Notes under the pieces: generated by a model | Seen by the model: only the letters and a program-made list of their open reading frames with translations | Told to the model about the DNA's origin: nothing | The model's database searches: none | Translations under genes and position numbers: made by a program | Shown here: piece by piece, positions 1 to 9,850 of the stretch | Position numbering within the stretch: the stretch's first letter is position 1 | How the letters are laid out: each line of letters starts with the position of its first letter | From: Russula earlei | Lineage: Eukaryota; Basidiomycota; Agaricomycetes; Russulales; Russulaceae | Direction of reading: 5' to 3' | Assembly: GCA_025769875.1 (NCBI GenBank) | Contig: JAGFNK010000685.1 | Location: 1-25,493 of the forward strand | Length of the DNA: 25,493 nt

Positions 1-1265
1 GACAACTGGCACCGACACCAGCCACAGAAAACTGAGAGGAGCAGCCAGACCCAGCATGGAGGAGGTGGTATTCGGGACTGACACTAACACCAATGATTAC
101 TCAAGGAGGTGCAAGCACACAAGGACTGGCCAGAATGGAAAGCAGCCATGGACACCAAGATCACAACCTTGGAGTGAACCAGAACTTGGAGCACTGTGCC
201 ATGCCCATCCCACAAGAACATAGTGGGCTCAAAATGGGTCTTCTGCATCAAATGCAATGAAGACAGCACCATTGACAAGTACAAAGTGCAACTCGTCACT
301 TGCAGATTCATGCAGAGACTCAGAGTCAACTACCTTGACACATTCTCCCCTGTAGCCAAGTTCACAAGCCTTAGGATGATCCTCACCTTGGCAGTGCACA
401 GCAACTGGGACATTGAAACTTTCAACTTTACAGGTGCATACCTAAATGGCGAACTAGGCAACGACAAAGTCATCTACCTACAGCCTCCCCTGGGATATGA
501 AATTGAGGGGGAGAACACAGTCAAGCGACTTCACAAGTTGCTCTATGGACTGAAACAGGCATGGCAATGATGGTACAACACACTTGTGCATGCTCTCACT
601 TACCTCAGATTCTGCATTAGCAGGGCAGATCCAGGAGTATTCCATGCCCACGTCAACAACCACATCTTAATTCTTGCCATCCATGTCAATGATTGCCTAC
701 TCGCAGGAAGCTCAAAAGAGCTAATCAGAAATTACAAAAACAAGCTGAATCAGAAGTATGCGCTGACTGATTTAGGGCCAATCCATTGGCTACTCAGAAT
801 CAAAGTCATGTGCAACTGGGAGGCACACACCATCACACTCTCACAAGAATCATACATCACCACCATCCTGGAGCACTTTGGACTCAAAGATGTGAAGAGT
901 TATCCCACACCAATGACCCCAGGCATTACACACAGCCAAAGCGACTGCCTGACCAACCCAGCCAAAGTCAATCAGATGAAGAGAACACCATACTAAGAGG
1001 TGATCAGCAGCCTCATGTATACTGCAGTGGCAATGTGACCTGACATCACTTTCACCATCTCCACTCTATCTCAATTCCTCAAAAACCTGGGCATCGCTCA
1101 TTGGGAGGTGGTGAAGCATGTGTTCCAGTATCTGTCTGGAACAAAAACCTTAGAACTCATGTATGGAGGTGAATGCTTTGACCTCATAGTGTACACAGAG
1201 ATGGATGGCACCTCACAAGAACACAGGCATGCCATATCCAGATATGCTTTCCTTATCAAGGGAGG
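1..1265 (+). pseudogene. Ty1/copia polyprotein, RT and RNase H start (5' half, broken)
   Basis: This is the reverse transcriptase and the start of RNase H of a Ty1/copia element, running in frame 1 from about 181 to 1265. Recognisable blocks are GSKWVF, YLDTFSPVAKFTS, GAYLNGEL, LLYGLKQA, the polymerase motif region at 679-693 and the RNase H entry EHRHAISRYAFL. It is dead. In-frame stops lie at 568 (TGA), 994 (TAA) and 1037 (TGA), and upstream of about 180 the frame shifts by one base (the DWPEW-type segment at 123-176 reads in frame 0, with TGA at 174). Two RT catalytic aspartates read as asparagine: FNF at 424 and HVND at 688. The missing upstream half (gag, protease, integrase) would lie left of the window. 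The frame is interrupted at 1265 by the gypsy insertion and resumes at 8776 in the same phase. Copia rather than gypsy assignment rests on the motif style and is secure. Confidence 0.9.
1261..1265. repeat. Target-site duplication GGAGG (left copy)
   Basis: The five bases before the gypsy 5' LTR are GGAGG, identical to the five bases after its 3' LTR at 8776-8780. A 5-bp duplication is usual for Ty3/gypsy integrases. Confidence 0.93.
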
Positions 1266-1815
1266 TGTTATGATCTACCCCTCTTTCAGTTCATCCAAAT
1301 ATGTTCCTTATTGTTCTTTAATGTTTCACCTTGGTTATTGTTTCATCCCTTGATGCTGATGGTCCCTTATTGTTTCACCTCTTGTGTTTCATCTATTGTT
1401 GAGTCTCTTCTGCTATTGGCTTACCTTTTATCTATTGTTCTGCATATAGTACTGTACAGCCTCGCTACATACAGTATTTAAGCACCTGTAGAAGCTGGGG
1501 AAATGCCCCAAGCTTAGCTTTGTCCCATTTCCTGTCGCATCCCTTACCCTGTACTCTCTCTCTCAATCACAACTTTGCTTGTGCTGGCCTACACTTTGGT
1601 TGACCTAAGCACACCTCAAGGAACCCTTGTGTTCCTCTTCCTCCTCTGCCTCTCTCTCATCATCCTCCTCTTCTGTGAAACCAGGAGATTGACTCTGTCT
1701 GCAGACTGAGTCATTGTTTGACTCAGCCTTGAGATGCTAAACCCTTGATCCAGTCTCTTTGAGCCGGCCCCATTGAACCTTGAGCTAACGCTCTTATGGC
1801 CACGATGCCATAACA
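1266..1815 (+). repeat. Gypsy 5' LTR
   Basis: A 550-bp LTR with TGTTA and TAACA inverted termini. It contains a TATA box at 1475-1481 and a pyrimidine-rich U5 with CTCTCTCTCT and TCTTCCTCCTCTGCC tracts. It matches the 3' LTR (8228-8775) throughout except for one 2-bp CT-microsatellite difference and 18 mismatched bases at 12 dinucleotide sites. All 12 sites read as CA or TG against CG, or as TG against CA. Confidence 0.96.
1475..1481 (+). promoter_or_regulatory. LTR TATA box and inferred transcript start
   Basis: TATTTAA lies 35 bp upstream of the sequence AAGCTTAGCTT at 1510-1520. That 11-mer is the exact reverse complement of the presumed primer site at 1817-1827, so transcription probably starts at about 1510, marking the U3/R border. 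The same arrangement exists in the 3' LTR (AAGCTTAGCTT at 8472-8482). Confidence 0.6.
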
Positions 1816-1830
1816 CAAGCTAAGCTTTTC
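1816..1830 (+). other. Primer-binding site, probably self-primed
   Basis: Immediately after the LTR the sequence is C followed by AAGCTAAGCTT (1817-1827). No tRNA 3'-end complement starting TGG is present. The 11-mer is instead perfectly complementary to the inferred 5' end of the element's own transcript (1510-1520). Tf1 of fission yeast is the established case of priming by the folded-back first 11 bases of the mRNA. Length, position and TATA spacing fit that mechanism here. Partial palindromy (AAGCTT) slightly raises the chance of coincidence. Confidence 0.6.
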
Positions 1831-3159
1831 TTACTCCATTCTGGAGATCAACCTTGAACTACCACCCAATCGTTGGATCCGCATCCAACCCAGACCCTTC
1901 CCTGACCTTCCTGAACACATTGTAGGAACCACCACTTGGGACAGTTTTAACACTTTCCTCTGTTATGTCACCACTGAAAACAACAAAGAATTACCTGTTG
2001 AATTTGTCAACAACCGCTGGTTCGAGCTACAACTCAGAAGAGGACAGCTCTATACCCATCAGGACTTAGAACTCATCAGAAACGACCTTGGACTAGGCTA
2101 CTGGAGGGAAGACAACCCTCTCTACAAACCCCCATCAGAAACAGAAGCCTCCTCTACAGAAGGCAACCCCCCTGAACCAGAAAACACTGTCAAAACTCAG
2201 ACACCCTTTGAATCCCCTGCTTTAGAACCAGAGGACCCCCTTGGAAACCAGGAACCCATTGAAACCCTAGAACTCGAACCACAGAATCCCCCAGAACCTA
2301 TTATGGCAGCCCAACCCCAAGTCGCTGTACAACCCCCCCAAGTCGCCACTCAGGCCCCTCAGATGGCCACCCAGGTCCCCCCAGTCGTCGTTCCACCTCC
2401 TCAAGCAGCTGCTCCAGCACCACAAGGCACTAATGGGTCCCTCAGTGGTAAAGAACCAGGGATAAAGTAAACAGGGCTCAAAACCCCGTTAACAGAATGA
2501 ATGAAGCACTATGGAACAACTTTGTCACAGACTTTACATTCAAGTTCACCAACACTGTGGAGAAAGAAGATGCCCAAGCAGCTCTTGCCAAACACACGAT
2601 GAAGGAGTCCCTAGACGATTACATCTCCACCTTCAAACAGCTCCTAAACAAAACAGGATGGCTAGAAACAGATGTCATTGCCATTGAAAGCTTCAAAAAT
2701 GGCCTGAAAGTCGGACTCTACTGCACGATCTTAAACAGGGATGTCTGGCCTACCACTCTTCAAGAATGGAAGGAGGAGGCCAGAAGACAGCATTGACGTT
2801 TCATCACCATCAGAGAAAAGCTTAAAGGGAAAACTACACACTCCCCCTCGGAACACAAATCACACCACCCTGACCAAATGCAAGTGGACACCGCTAAGTC
2901 CAACTTTAAGAAACTTACAGAAGAAGAAAGAAAACAATTGGCAAAAGAAGGGTGTTGCTTCCGCTGCCAAGAGAAAGGCCACCTCAGCTGGGAATGCCCC
3001 AAAAACACTACACCCACCACTTCCAAGGCGCACACTACTGAACCAACTCCAGAACCATCCAAAGAAGAAGCCTCCACCATGGTGGCCCACATGAAAACAT
3101 TACCAGCGGAGGATAGGGCCAAACTTTGGGACCTCATCCTTAAAGAGGATTTTCTCTAG
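1817..3159 (+). pseudogene. Gypsy gag (capsid and zinc knuckle), broken
   Basis: This is the structural Gag region in pieces. Frame 2 from about 1841 to 2470 encodes an N-terminal domain (PVEFVNNRW, GLGYWRED) and then a Glu/Pro linker and Pro/Gln/Ala-rich repeats (2303-2440). There is no ATG in this frame before 2303, so the start codon is lost or was supplied elsewhere. The frame ends at TAA 2468. Only 26 bases later, frame 1 opens at 2497 inside the capsid core (ALWNNFVTDF, LDDYISTFKQ), so the first half of the usual retrotransposon gag fold is missing, probably by deletion. A TGA at 2794 breaks the core from the nucleocapsid part, where the knuckle CFRCQEKGHLSWEC (C-X2-C-X4-H-X4-C, 2956-2997) is intact. 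The frame closes at TAG 3157. Pol follows in frame 0. Confidence 0.85.
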
Positions 3160-3161
3160 GC

Positions 3162-6100
3162 CAAGGTACAACAGTTGGTACTAAGGCCCAAATAGATACC
3201 ATTGTCCAACATAAAGAAAACTCAATGAAAGTTCCCTTTATGATCACCACAAATGGAAAGACTGGCCAAGCGCTCCTAGACAGCAGAGCAACAGAAAATT
3301 TCATCAGCCAAGGAATCGTGGGAAAGTTACAAATCCCACTCCGAACCCTTAGAACCCCCAGACCCATTATCAATGTGGACGGCACTAACAACCAAGGAGG
3401 GGCGCTAACCCATTATGCCCACATGGCCGTACATCATGGACCTACCACCCGACTTCTCACCTTCTATGTCACCAACCTGGGAGAAGATAGAATGATCCTT
3501 GGATACCCCTTCTTGAAGGCAATAAACCCCCTCATAAATTGGAGCACCGGTCGCCTTAGAAACCACTTAGGGGTCCTTCTCACCCCTATATCTATAACAA
3601 ACCCACCTAAGATCCGAATTGCACAAATAAGGTCGATTACCATTCCCCCTGAATATTCACGACATCAGAAGGTCTTCTCAGAAGAGGCAGCCAAGCGACT
3701 CCCACCCAGTCAAGGAGAACTCGACTTCAGAATCACCCTGAAACCAGACGCCCCCAAGTTCCTTGATTGTCAAACTTACCCACTCCCCCAGAATGAGAAA
3801 CAAGAACTATCAAAGCAAATACAAGAAGACCTAGCCAAAGGTTTCATCAAAGACAGAGTCTCAGACATCGTATCCCCTGTCTTTTTTGTCCAGAAGAAGG
3901 ACGGCACCGCCCCACGAATGGTAGTAGACTACCAAAAGCTCAACAACACCATGGTCCCTGATTACCATGCCTTACCAAACATGGAAGAACAATTGCACCG
4001 ATTAAGGGGCAAAACCACCTTTAGCAAATTCAATGTCAGAGCCGGCTACAACAACATCCTGATCCACCCAGAAGATTGACACAAAGGCACCTTCAAAACC
4101 CAGTTTGGCACCTTTGTCCCCACAGTAATGGGCTTCGGCTTTACTAACGCCCCGGCAGCCTTCCAACGAGCAATGAACCACACCCTCCGACCCTGGCTTC
4201 TAAAGTACCCGGAGAACACCTGTAACTATCTAGATGATGTAGCAATAGCCACAGGTTCAGGAGAAGAGCACCTTCACCGACAAATCACACATGAATTCCT
4301 CGACCTTCTCAAAAGAGACTCTTATTTTTTAAAAGCATCCAAATGCGCCTTCAAACAAAAAGAAATTGACTTCCTGGGCTTCCGAATTAACCAAGGAACC
4401 CTTAAAATTGACCCTGTCAAAATGGACAGCCTCAAAAACTGGCCGAGACCCCCCAATAACCTGAAACAAGTACAACAAATTATGGGCACCCTCAATTACC
4501 AACGACCATTTATCCAAGATTTTGCAAAAATAGCTCGCCCCATTTTTTCCATGATCAAGAAAGGAACCCCCTTCCTCTGGACCCCAGAAGTGACCACAGC
4601 CCTGGAAATTTTGATATTGGCAGTCTGCGATGACCCTGAACTCTACACTGCCAACCCTGACCTCCCATATGAATTAGAAACTGACGCCTCACAGTTTGCC
4701 ACCGGAGCAATCCTCTTCCAAAAAGATCAAAGAGGAAAAAGGAAGATGATCGGAAATATGTCACATGCATTCAATGAAGCAGAAAGGAACTACCCAGTTT
4801 GGGATAGGGAGTTCCTGGCTCTGATCCTTGCACTCCAACACTGGTGATACCTGTTAGTCGGAACTAAACACCCTATCAAGATTTTTACCCATCATGCCAA
4901 CCTTGCCCACTACCAACTCCCCCACAAAATCAATCGAAGAATTGCGGGTTATATTTCCACACTAGCAGACTACCATTTTGAAATCCACCACAAACCCAGA
5001 ACTTCCAATCGTGCAGATGCTCTCTCACAACAACCTGATCATAATGATGGATTGGGAGATAACCAAAACATCATGGCACTCCCTGATAAACTTTTCATTC
5101 ATGCGCTTCACACAGAGAACCTCTATACCCAAGTCCTAACTGAACAAAGGAACCAAATGTCAGACCTCCTCATGTGGAAGGTCAAACACGGTCTTCAAGA
5201 AGAAGAAGGTGCACTATTCAAGGATGGGAAATTGGTGGTACCATATCAAGAACCCCTCCTACAAAAACTTTTACACACCTACCATGATAGTATTCTTGGC
5301 AGACACACGGGAAATGCTCGAACCTTGTACTCAATTCAGGAATCCTTCTGGTGGCCCAGAATGGGTTATTTCATCCGAGATTACATTCGAGGTTGCGCCA
5401 CCTGTCAGGCTAACAAATCCTCCACACACCCCACTCGTCCCCCAGTTCACCCAATTCCCCCTGAATTCCAAAAACCATTTCAAACCATAGCAATTGACTG
5501 GATCATTGATCTCACGTTATCAGAAGGGAACAACACCATCATGACCATCACTGACCATGACTCTACCAAGGCGGCAATATTCATACCATGCCATAAGGAT
5601 ATGGGAACCCTAGAAATGGCCAAATTATTTTTACGACATGCCTTCCCTTGGACTGGAGTCCCTTCAAAAATCATTTCCAATCGTGACTCCCGCTTCACCT
5701 CTGATCTGTTCAGAGAAGTCTCTCAAGTTCTGGGAATTAACCAAAATCTGAGTACTGCTTACCACCCTCAAACCAACAGACAATCAGAAAGAACTAACCA
5801 AACCCTGGAAATGTATCTCTGCATCTACACTGGAGAGAAACAGGAAGAATGGGCATGCTGGCTTCCTATAGCCCAGTATCATTTCAACACTCACAAATCC
5901 ACAACCACCAAACGGACCCCTTATGAGTTGCTCATCGGCTTTAACCCACAGGGACTCAGCACCCAGCTAAAGTCCAAGTTCCTGGGGATTCAAGAACGCC
6001 TCCAGGCTCTAAAAGATATGCGAGAATCGGCCCAAGAAGCAATGAAAAAGGCACAAAGCCACTGGGTCAAGGAAACCAAATTCAAAGGATTCAAAGAAGG

Positions 6101-6860
6101 ACAGAAGGTCTGGCTAGAAGGGACTAACCTAAAAACCCCCCATCAGTTTCAGAAGTTCCACCCCAAACGGTTCAGACCTTTTGTCATTACTAAAAGAATC
6201 TCCCATGTTGTCTACCAACTCTGCCTTCCCCCTCAATGGAGCATCCATAATGTCTTCCATGCCTCCCTTCTATCACCTGTCACTGAAACGACTGAACACG
6301 GTCCTAACTTCCCTGAACCCCCCCCTGATCTCCTTTCGGGAGAATATGAGGTTGAAAAGGTCACTGCCCAACATCTCCATAGGAACCGACTCCAGTACAG
6401 AGTCTGGTGGAAAGGGTACTCCATGGCAGAAGACACCTGGGAACCCCTCTCGAACCTAAAAAATGCTCAAGATGCCATCGCTACCTTTCACCTACAACAA
6501 CCTACCAAACTCCGCATTATGTCCACCACTGACCCCGACCCCACAGAATCCCATCACCCGGACAAAAGTCTAGACAACCTGGAACATCAGTTCCAGGGAC
6601 TTATGATACAACAATGTACTTTACTCCCCCGAGTCAATTCATGTAATCCCCCCTCCTATTCAGTTAATGACCCCACCATCCCCGACCATGGACACACCAT
6701 TTTTGACATAGCCACCAGGGAACAACTCTTTTCTGGAATTCTCTCCCCTGGTGACTTCTGCGGCTTTCAACTTCTTATGATGGACCCCCGTTTTTCAGAG
6801 TTTCACCTGTCCATACGAAGGGCAGTACTTACAGACTTAATATGGAATCACATTGTATGA
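3162..6860 (+). pseudogene. Gypsy pol: protease, RT, RNase H, integrase, chromodomain (broken)
   Basis: One frame (frame 0) carries the whole pol, with the first ATG at 3225 and an open but ATG-less lead from 3144. Order: retropepsin around 3279 (DSRATENF, where the active-site glycine of DSGAT is arginine); RT about 3780-4530, with FSKFNV at 4023-4037 (first catalytic Asp is Asn at 4032) and intact YLDD at 4227-4238; RNase H with TDAS at 4680 and RADALSQ near 5017; integrase zinc domain ending GCATCQANK near 5390, core AIDWI near 5487, SNRDSRF at 5676 (second catalytic Asp is Asn at 5679) and QSERTNQ (Glu kept at 5787); and a chromodomain at 6345-6480 (YEVEKV, WKGY, DTWEP). The frame is broken by TGA at 4077, 4845 and 6858 only. 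Chromodomains steer integration toward marked chromatin. Defective for protease, RT and integrase. Confidence 0.93.
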
Positions 6861-8198
6861 TCAGTACCCATAAATACCCCTACTCCTTCTGAGTGGTCAG
6901 CCTGGCACCATGAACACGCTACCTCCACTTACAATACTCCCATGTCATCTCTCACCTCTAACTCGTCCCCTCTACCTATTCTCACCCCTTCCCCCACCAT
7001 CAAACAAGAGCCCCTCTCACCTGAAGTCATCCAACACATCATCGACCAATGCACCCTCATCATCCCAGATGAAGCCGAACTTCGGGACCTTGCCGCCACC
7101 CTCAACCCGCTTGCCATTTGTGAAGGGACCCCTTCACCTACTCCAACTGAGGTGGACCCTACTCACCCTGGCCCCCCCTGGTTTGTTTATGAACCATACA
7201 TGCACGTTCCCCCCTTTTACATTAATGTTAATGGACGGAAATGTCTATTACCGTACTTACGTATTGCTTTATACAATGACGAACCCATGCTTCTAGGAAC
7301 TATGGGTCGAGGAGAACCCGCCTATGGAGAAAAGCTCATAGCTCGGCCTGTCGTCTCTGCCCCCCATCCTGCCACCACTGCCTCTGACCTCCACCTCTTA
7401 ATTGAGGACCACCCCTTTCATTTCGATATTGCCCAGGCTCTCGAGAACCTCCATGACCCTGGTGCCCTTGCTGACGTCTACCGCCTCCGTACCAGTTCAT
7501 TTCAGTTGAAAGTCTTGGAGGGCAAGTGTGCCTCCATCCAAGGAGCTTTGAGCATTCTTCAAGGACAACTTGCTGATCGACTTCATGAAATTCAATCCCA
7601 CACCAAAGAAACCACCATCATCCGCAGCCGTCTTTGTGCCAATAACTCCTCTGTCCAAGTCCATCACCAACTTGACAACCTCATGACCAATGGAGGCCTC
7701 ACTCGTAGCTCTGGACCATATTACTCACTGGTAGGGAGCTATGACAGAATCGAGAAGTCGAAAGAACCCTCCTCTCCCCCTTCCCCTCCACTCCCTACTC
7801 GTCCTCCCCTTTCCTTCACCCCTCCACTTGAGTACCTTCCTCGTGTCGTTGACCAGTCCCAAAATGATGCCCCCATGGGATCACCCTCTCACTTCCCACA
7901 AATGTTCTCAGATGACGCTGGTACCCCCAACACTCCCCTTACCCCTGTGTGCATGACCAAAGCACAACATCACCAACTCCAGAAACGACAACATGTCTGC
8001 AAACATTGCAACACTAGGGGTCACTGGAACAAGGACTGCAATAAACCCCATACTAATTGCAGTGGACAGGTGGACTGCATACTCTGGAGGACCCATCAAA
8101 GCTATAGGGGCTTCTGCCAAAGGGCAACAGGACCACAGAGCGCATGGCCAGAAGTTGAGGGTGATGAACTCCATGAGTCAGGCCCTGAGACCGATTAG
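6861..8198 (+). pseudogene. In-frame C-terminal extension of gypsy pol ending in a zinc knuckle
   Basis: After the TGA at 6858 the pol frame stays open, without any shift, to TAG-type termination at 8196-8198. It is therefore either the rest of one long polyprotein (the TGA fits a mutated CGA) or a third ORF starting at ATG 6942 (418 aa). Visible parts: a Ser/Pro-rich leader, an acidic stretch, a compact aromatic block (PPWFVYEPYMHVPPFYINV, 7171-7227), a probable coiled coil (LKVLEGKCASIQGALSILQG, about 7509-7600), a Pro/Ser-rich linker (7765-7850), then CKHCNTRGHWNKDC at 7998-8039 (C-X2-C-X4-H-X4-C) followed by further Cys/His spaced to 8117. This is a nucleic-acid-binding zinc knuckle separate from the Gag one. 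No enzymatic motif is seen. Function unknown; RNA binding or a capsid-like role is only inference. Confidence 0.75.
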
Positions 8199-8211
8199 TT
8201 CAGAGAACTAA

Positions 8212-8227
8212 GCATGAGGGGGCATGA
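8212..8227 (+). other. Polypurine tract of the gypsy element
   Basis: AAGCATGAGGGGGCATGA lies directly before the 3' LTR. The GAGGGGG core is the expected RNase H-resistant primer for plus-strand DNA, although the CATGA between it and the LTR is atypical. Confidence 0.6.
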
Positions 8228-8775
8228 TGTTATGATCTACCCCTCTTTCAGTTCGTCCAAATATGTTCCTTATTGTTCTTTAACATTTCACCTTGGTTAT
8301 TGTTTCATCCCTTGATGCTGATGGTCCCTTATTGTTTCACCTCTTGTGTTTCATCTATTGTCAAGTCTCTTCTGCTATTGGCTTACCTTTTATCTATTGT
8401 TCCACATATAGTACTGTACAGCCTCGCTACATACAGTATTTAAGCACCTGTAGAAGCTGGGGAAATGCCCCAAGCTTAGCTTTGTCCCATTTCCTGTCGC
8501 ATCCCTTACCCTGTACTCTCTCTCAATCACAACTTTGCTTGTGCTGGCCTACACTTTGGTTGACCTAAGCACACCTCAAGGAACCCTTGTGTTCCTCTTC
8601 CTCCTCTGCCTCTCTCTCATCATCCTCCTCTTCTGTGAAACCAGGAGATCAACTCTGTCTGCGGACTGAGTCATTGTTTGACTCAGCCTTGAGACGCTAA
8701 ACCCTTGATCTGGTCTCTTTGAGCCGGCCCCATTGAACCTTGAGCTAACACTCTTATGGCCGCGACACCGTAACA
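8228..8775 (+). repeat. Gypsy 3' LTR
   Basis: A 548-bp partner of the 5' LTR, with TGTTA and TAACA ends, the TATA motif TATTTAA and the transcript-start motif AAGCTTAGCTT at 8472-8482. At several sites this copy keeps CG where the 5' LTR has CA or TG (for example TTCGTCC against TTCATCC). Confidence 0.96.
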
Positions 8776-9150
8776 GGAGGTGTCATCTCTTGGAGCTCTC
8801 AAAAACAGGAGCTGGTCACACTATCAACTGCCAAGGCCAAATATGTCACAGCAACACACGTGGCAAAGGAGGCAATGTGGCTCCAGAAGCTCATCTTTGA
8901 GCTATTTCCTTTGCTCATCACCCCTACCACACTTTATTGCAACAACCAGGCCATGCTCACACTTGCCCCAACAGACAACTATCATGTGTGCACAAAACAT
9001 ATTTACCATTTTATCAGAGACACTATTGCCAAAGGCACACTCAAGGTCTCATATTGCCCCACAGAAGACATGGTGGTGGACATGATGACCAAACCACTTC
9101 CTAAGTGGAAGATGGGTTTTCATATCTCCTCCCTTGGGCTTTGTGCTTGA
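8776..9150 (+). pseudogene. Ty1/copia RNase H, 3' half
   Basis: The copia frame resumes here in the same phase as before the gypsy insertion (the first five bases are the GGAGG duplication) and runs to TGA at 9148. Blocks: VISWSSQKQELVTLSTA, KEAMWLQKL, LYCNNQAML, TKHIYHFIRD, DMMTKPLPKWK. The catalytic positions are lost: TLSTAEAEY-type reads with Lys at 8833 and 8839 and CDNQ-type reads CNNQ at 8941. All three changes are GAN to AAN after a C. Three residues usual in this family after TKHI (as in TKHIDIRYHF) are absent, a 9-base in-frame deletion. Confidence 0.9.
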
Positions 9151-9371
9151 GGGGGAGTGGCAGTTTCAGGCTGCCAGGGGTGCATGTGGAGGAGTGTGAA
9201 AGCACAACATGGCACATCCCTGGGATCATTTTTTACCCACAATTTTTTCCACTCCCCTCAGGGGAAAATTTCTTTTCTTTTGCTCCCTTCTTAGGCCTTG
9301 TTCAATCCACATCAAAACCAAAAATGTCCAAAAATCAAGAACATTCTGTACCAGCTCCACAACTCCCATAT
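9148..9371 (+). mobile_element. Copia 3' end: purine tract and probable LTR remnant
   Basis: TGAGGGGGAG (9148-9157) directly follows the copia stop and is the expected polypurine tract. A copia 3' LTR would begin at the next TG (9158). The following 210 bp show no clear internal structure and are cut off by the LTR-like unit at 9372. No 5' LTR is in the window for comparison, so the far border cannot be fixed. Confidence 0.45.
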
Positions 9372-9850
9372 TGTTAGGATTCAACTCATGTTCATGATTG
9401 ACTGCTTACCTATGATTGCTTACTCTTCTTTGCTTACTGATGCTTTGTTATCGCTGACTGATAGGATGACTGATGCTTAGTGATTGCTTACTGGACTGAT
9501 GACAGATACTAGGAAAGAATGACTCATGCATGAGTCATCATTGATACTTTCAAATTGTGGTTCTTGTTTTTGGATAGCAGTGGGTCTCACCGACATGTTC
9601 CTCGAGTTTCATATGAATCAGATCAGCCATTATGAAGATACAGTATAAATACTCTGGTGTATTAGGAGTTGAGCCTTATGCTTGACTTACTGTCTGAATT
9701 GATAACAATTCTCTCTCTCTATCAAAGTAACTGATCTTCGCAATCAGAGGCCCCTCTCCTCTCTTCCATTCACTTTACCTGAGATAATATCAAAGGAGTT
9801 GAAGTCTAGTGCTTGAACTATATCAAGCAACTCTGTCACTAAGAGTAACA
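9372..9850 (+). mobile_element. Probable solo LTR (unassigned family)
   Basis: A 479-bp unit with the inverted termini TGTTA and TAACA, a TATA box TATAAATA at 9644-9651 and a CT-rich downstream part (TTCTCTCTCTCTATC, 9710-9724). This is the layout of an LTR on the plus strand. No coding sequence adjoins it. The flanking pentamers (CATAT before, TTTAA after) do not match, so a target duplication is not supported, and the call rests on termini and layout. Confidence 0.5.

Larger units (their letters stand above)
1266..8775 (+). mobile_element. Ty3/gypsy chromovirus, nearly complete but defective, nested in copia
   Basis: This is a 7510-bp LTR retrotransposon: 5' LTR 1266-1815, primer site at 1816, gag 1817-3159, pol 3162-8198, purine tract at about 8214, 3' LTR 8228-8775. 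It is flanked by GGAGG duplications. Domain order is gag, protease, RT, RNase H, integrase, chromodomain, which defines a Metaviridae-type chromovirus. The presumed self-priming site suits the Tf1/sushi side of that group. It is inactive: gag lacks a start and part of the capsid region, pol has three TGA stops, and catalytic residues are lost in protease, RT and integrase. The copia RNase H frame on either side joins across it, so the gypsy insertion is younger than the copia copy. Confidence 0.95.

Noticed and set aside
3140..3165. Programmed -1 frameshift between gag and pol
   Set aside because: Overlap of the frames is only a few codons and no X-XXY-YYZ slippery heptamer sits in the gag phase. 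A later indel in a once-fused frame is as likely.
424..8943. Classical Neurospora RIP (CpA to TpA) as the cause of decay
   Set aside because: The changes read are CG to TG or CA, with CpA dinucleotides widely retained. The pattern fits CpG deamination.
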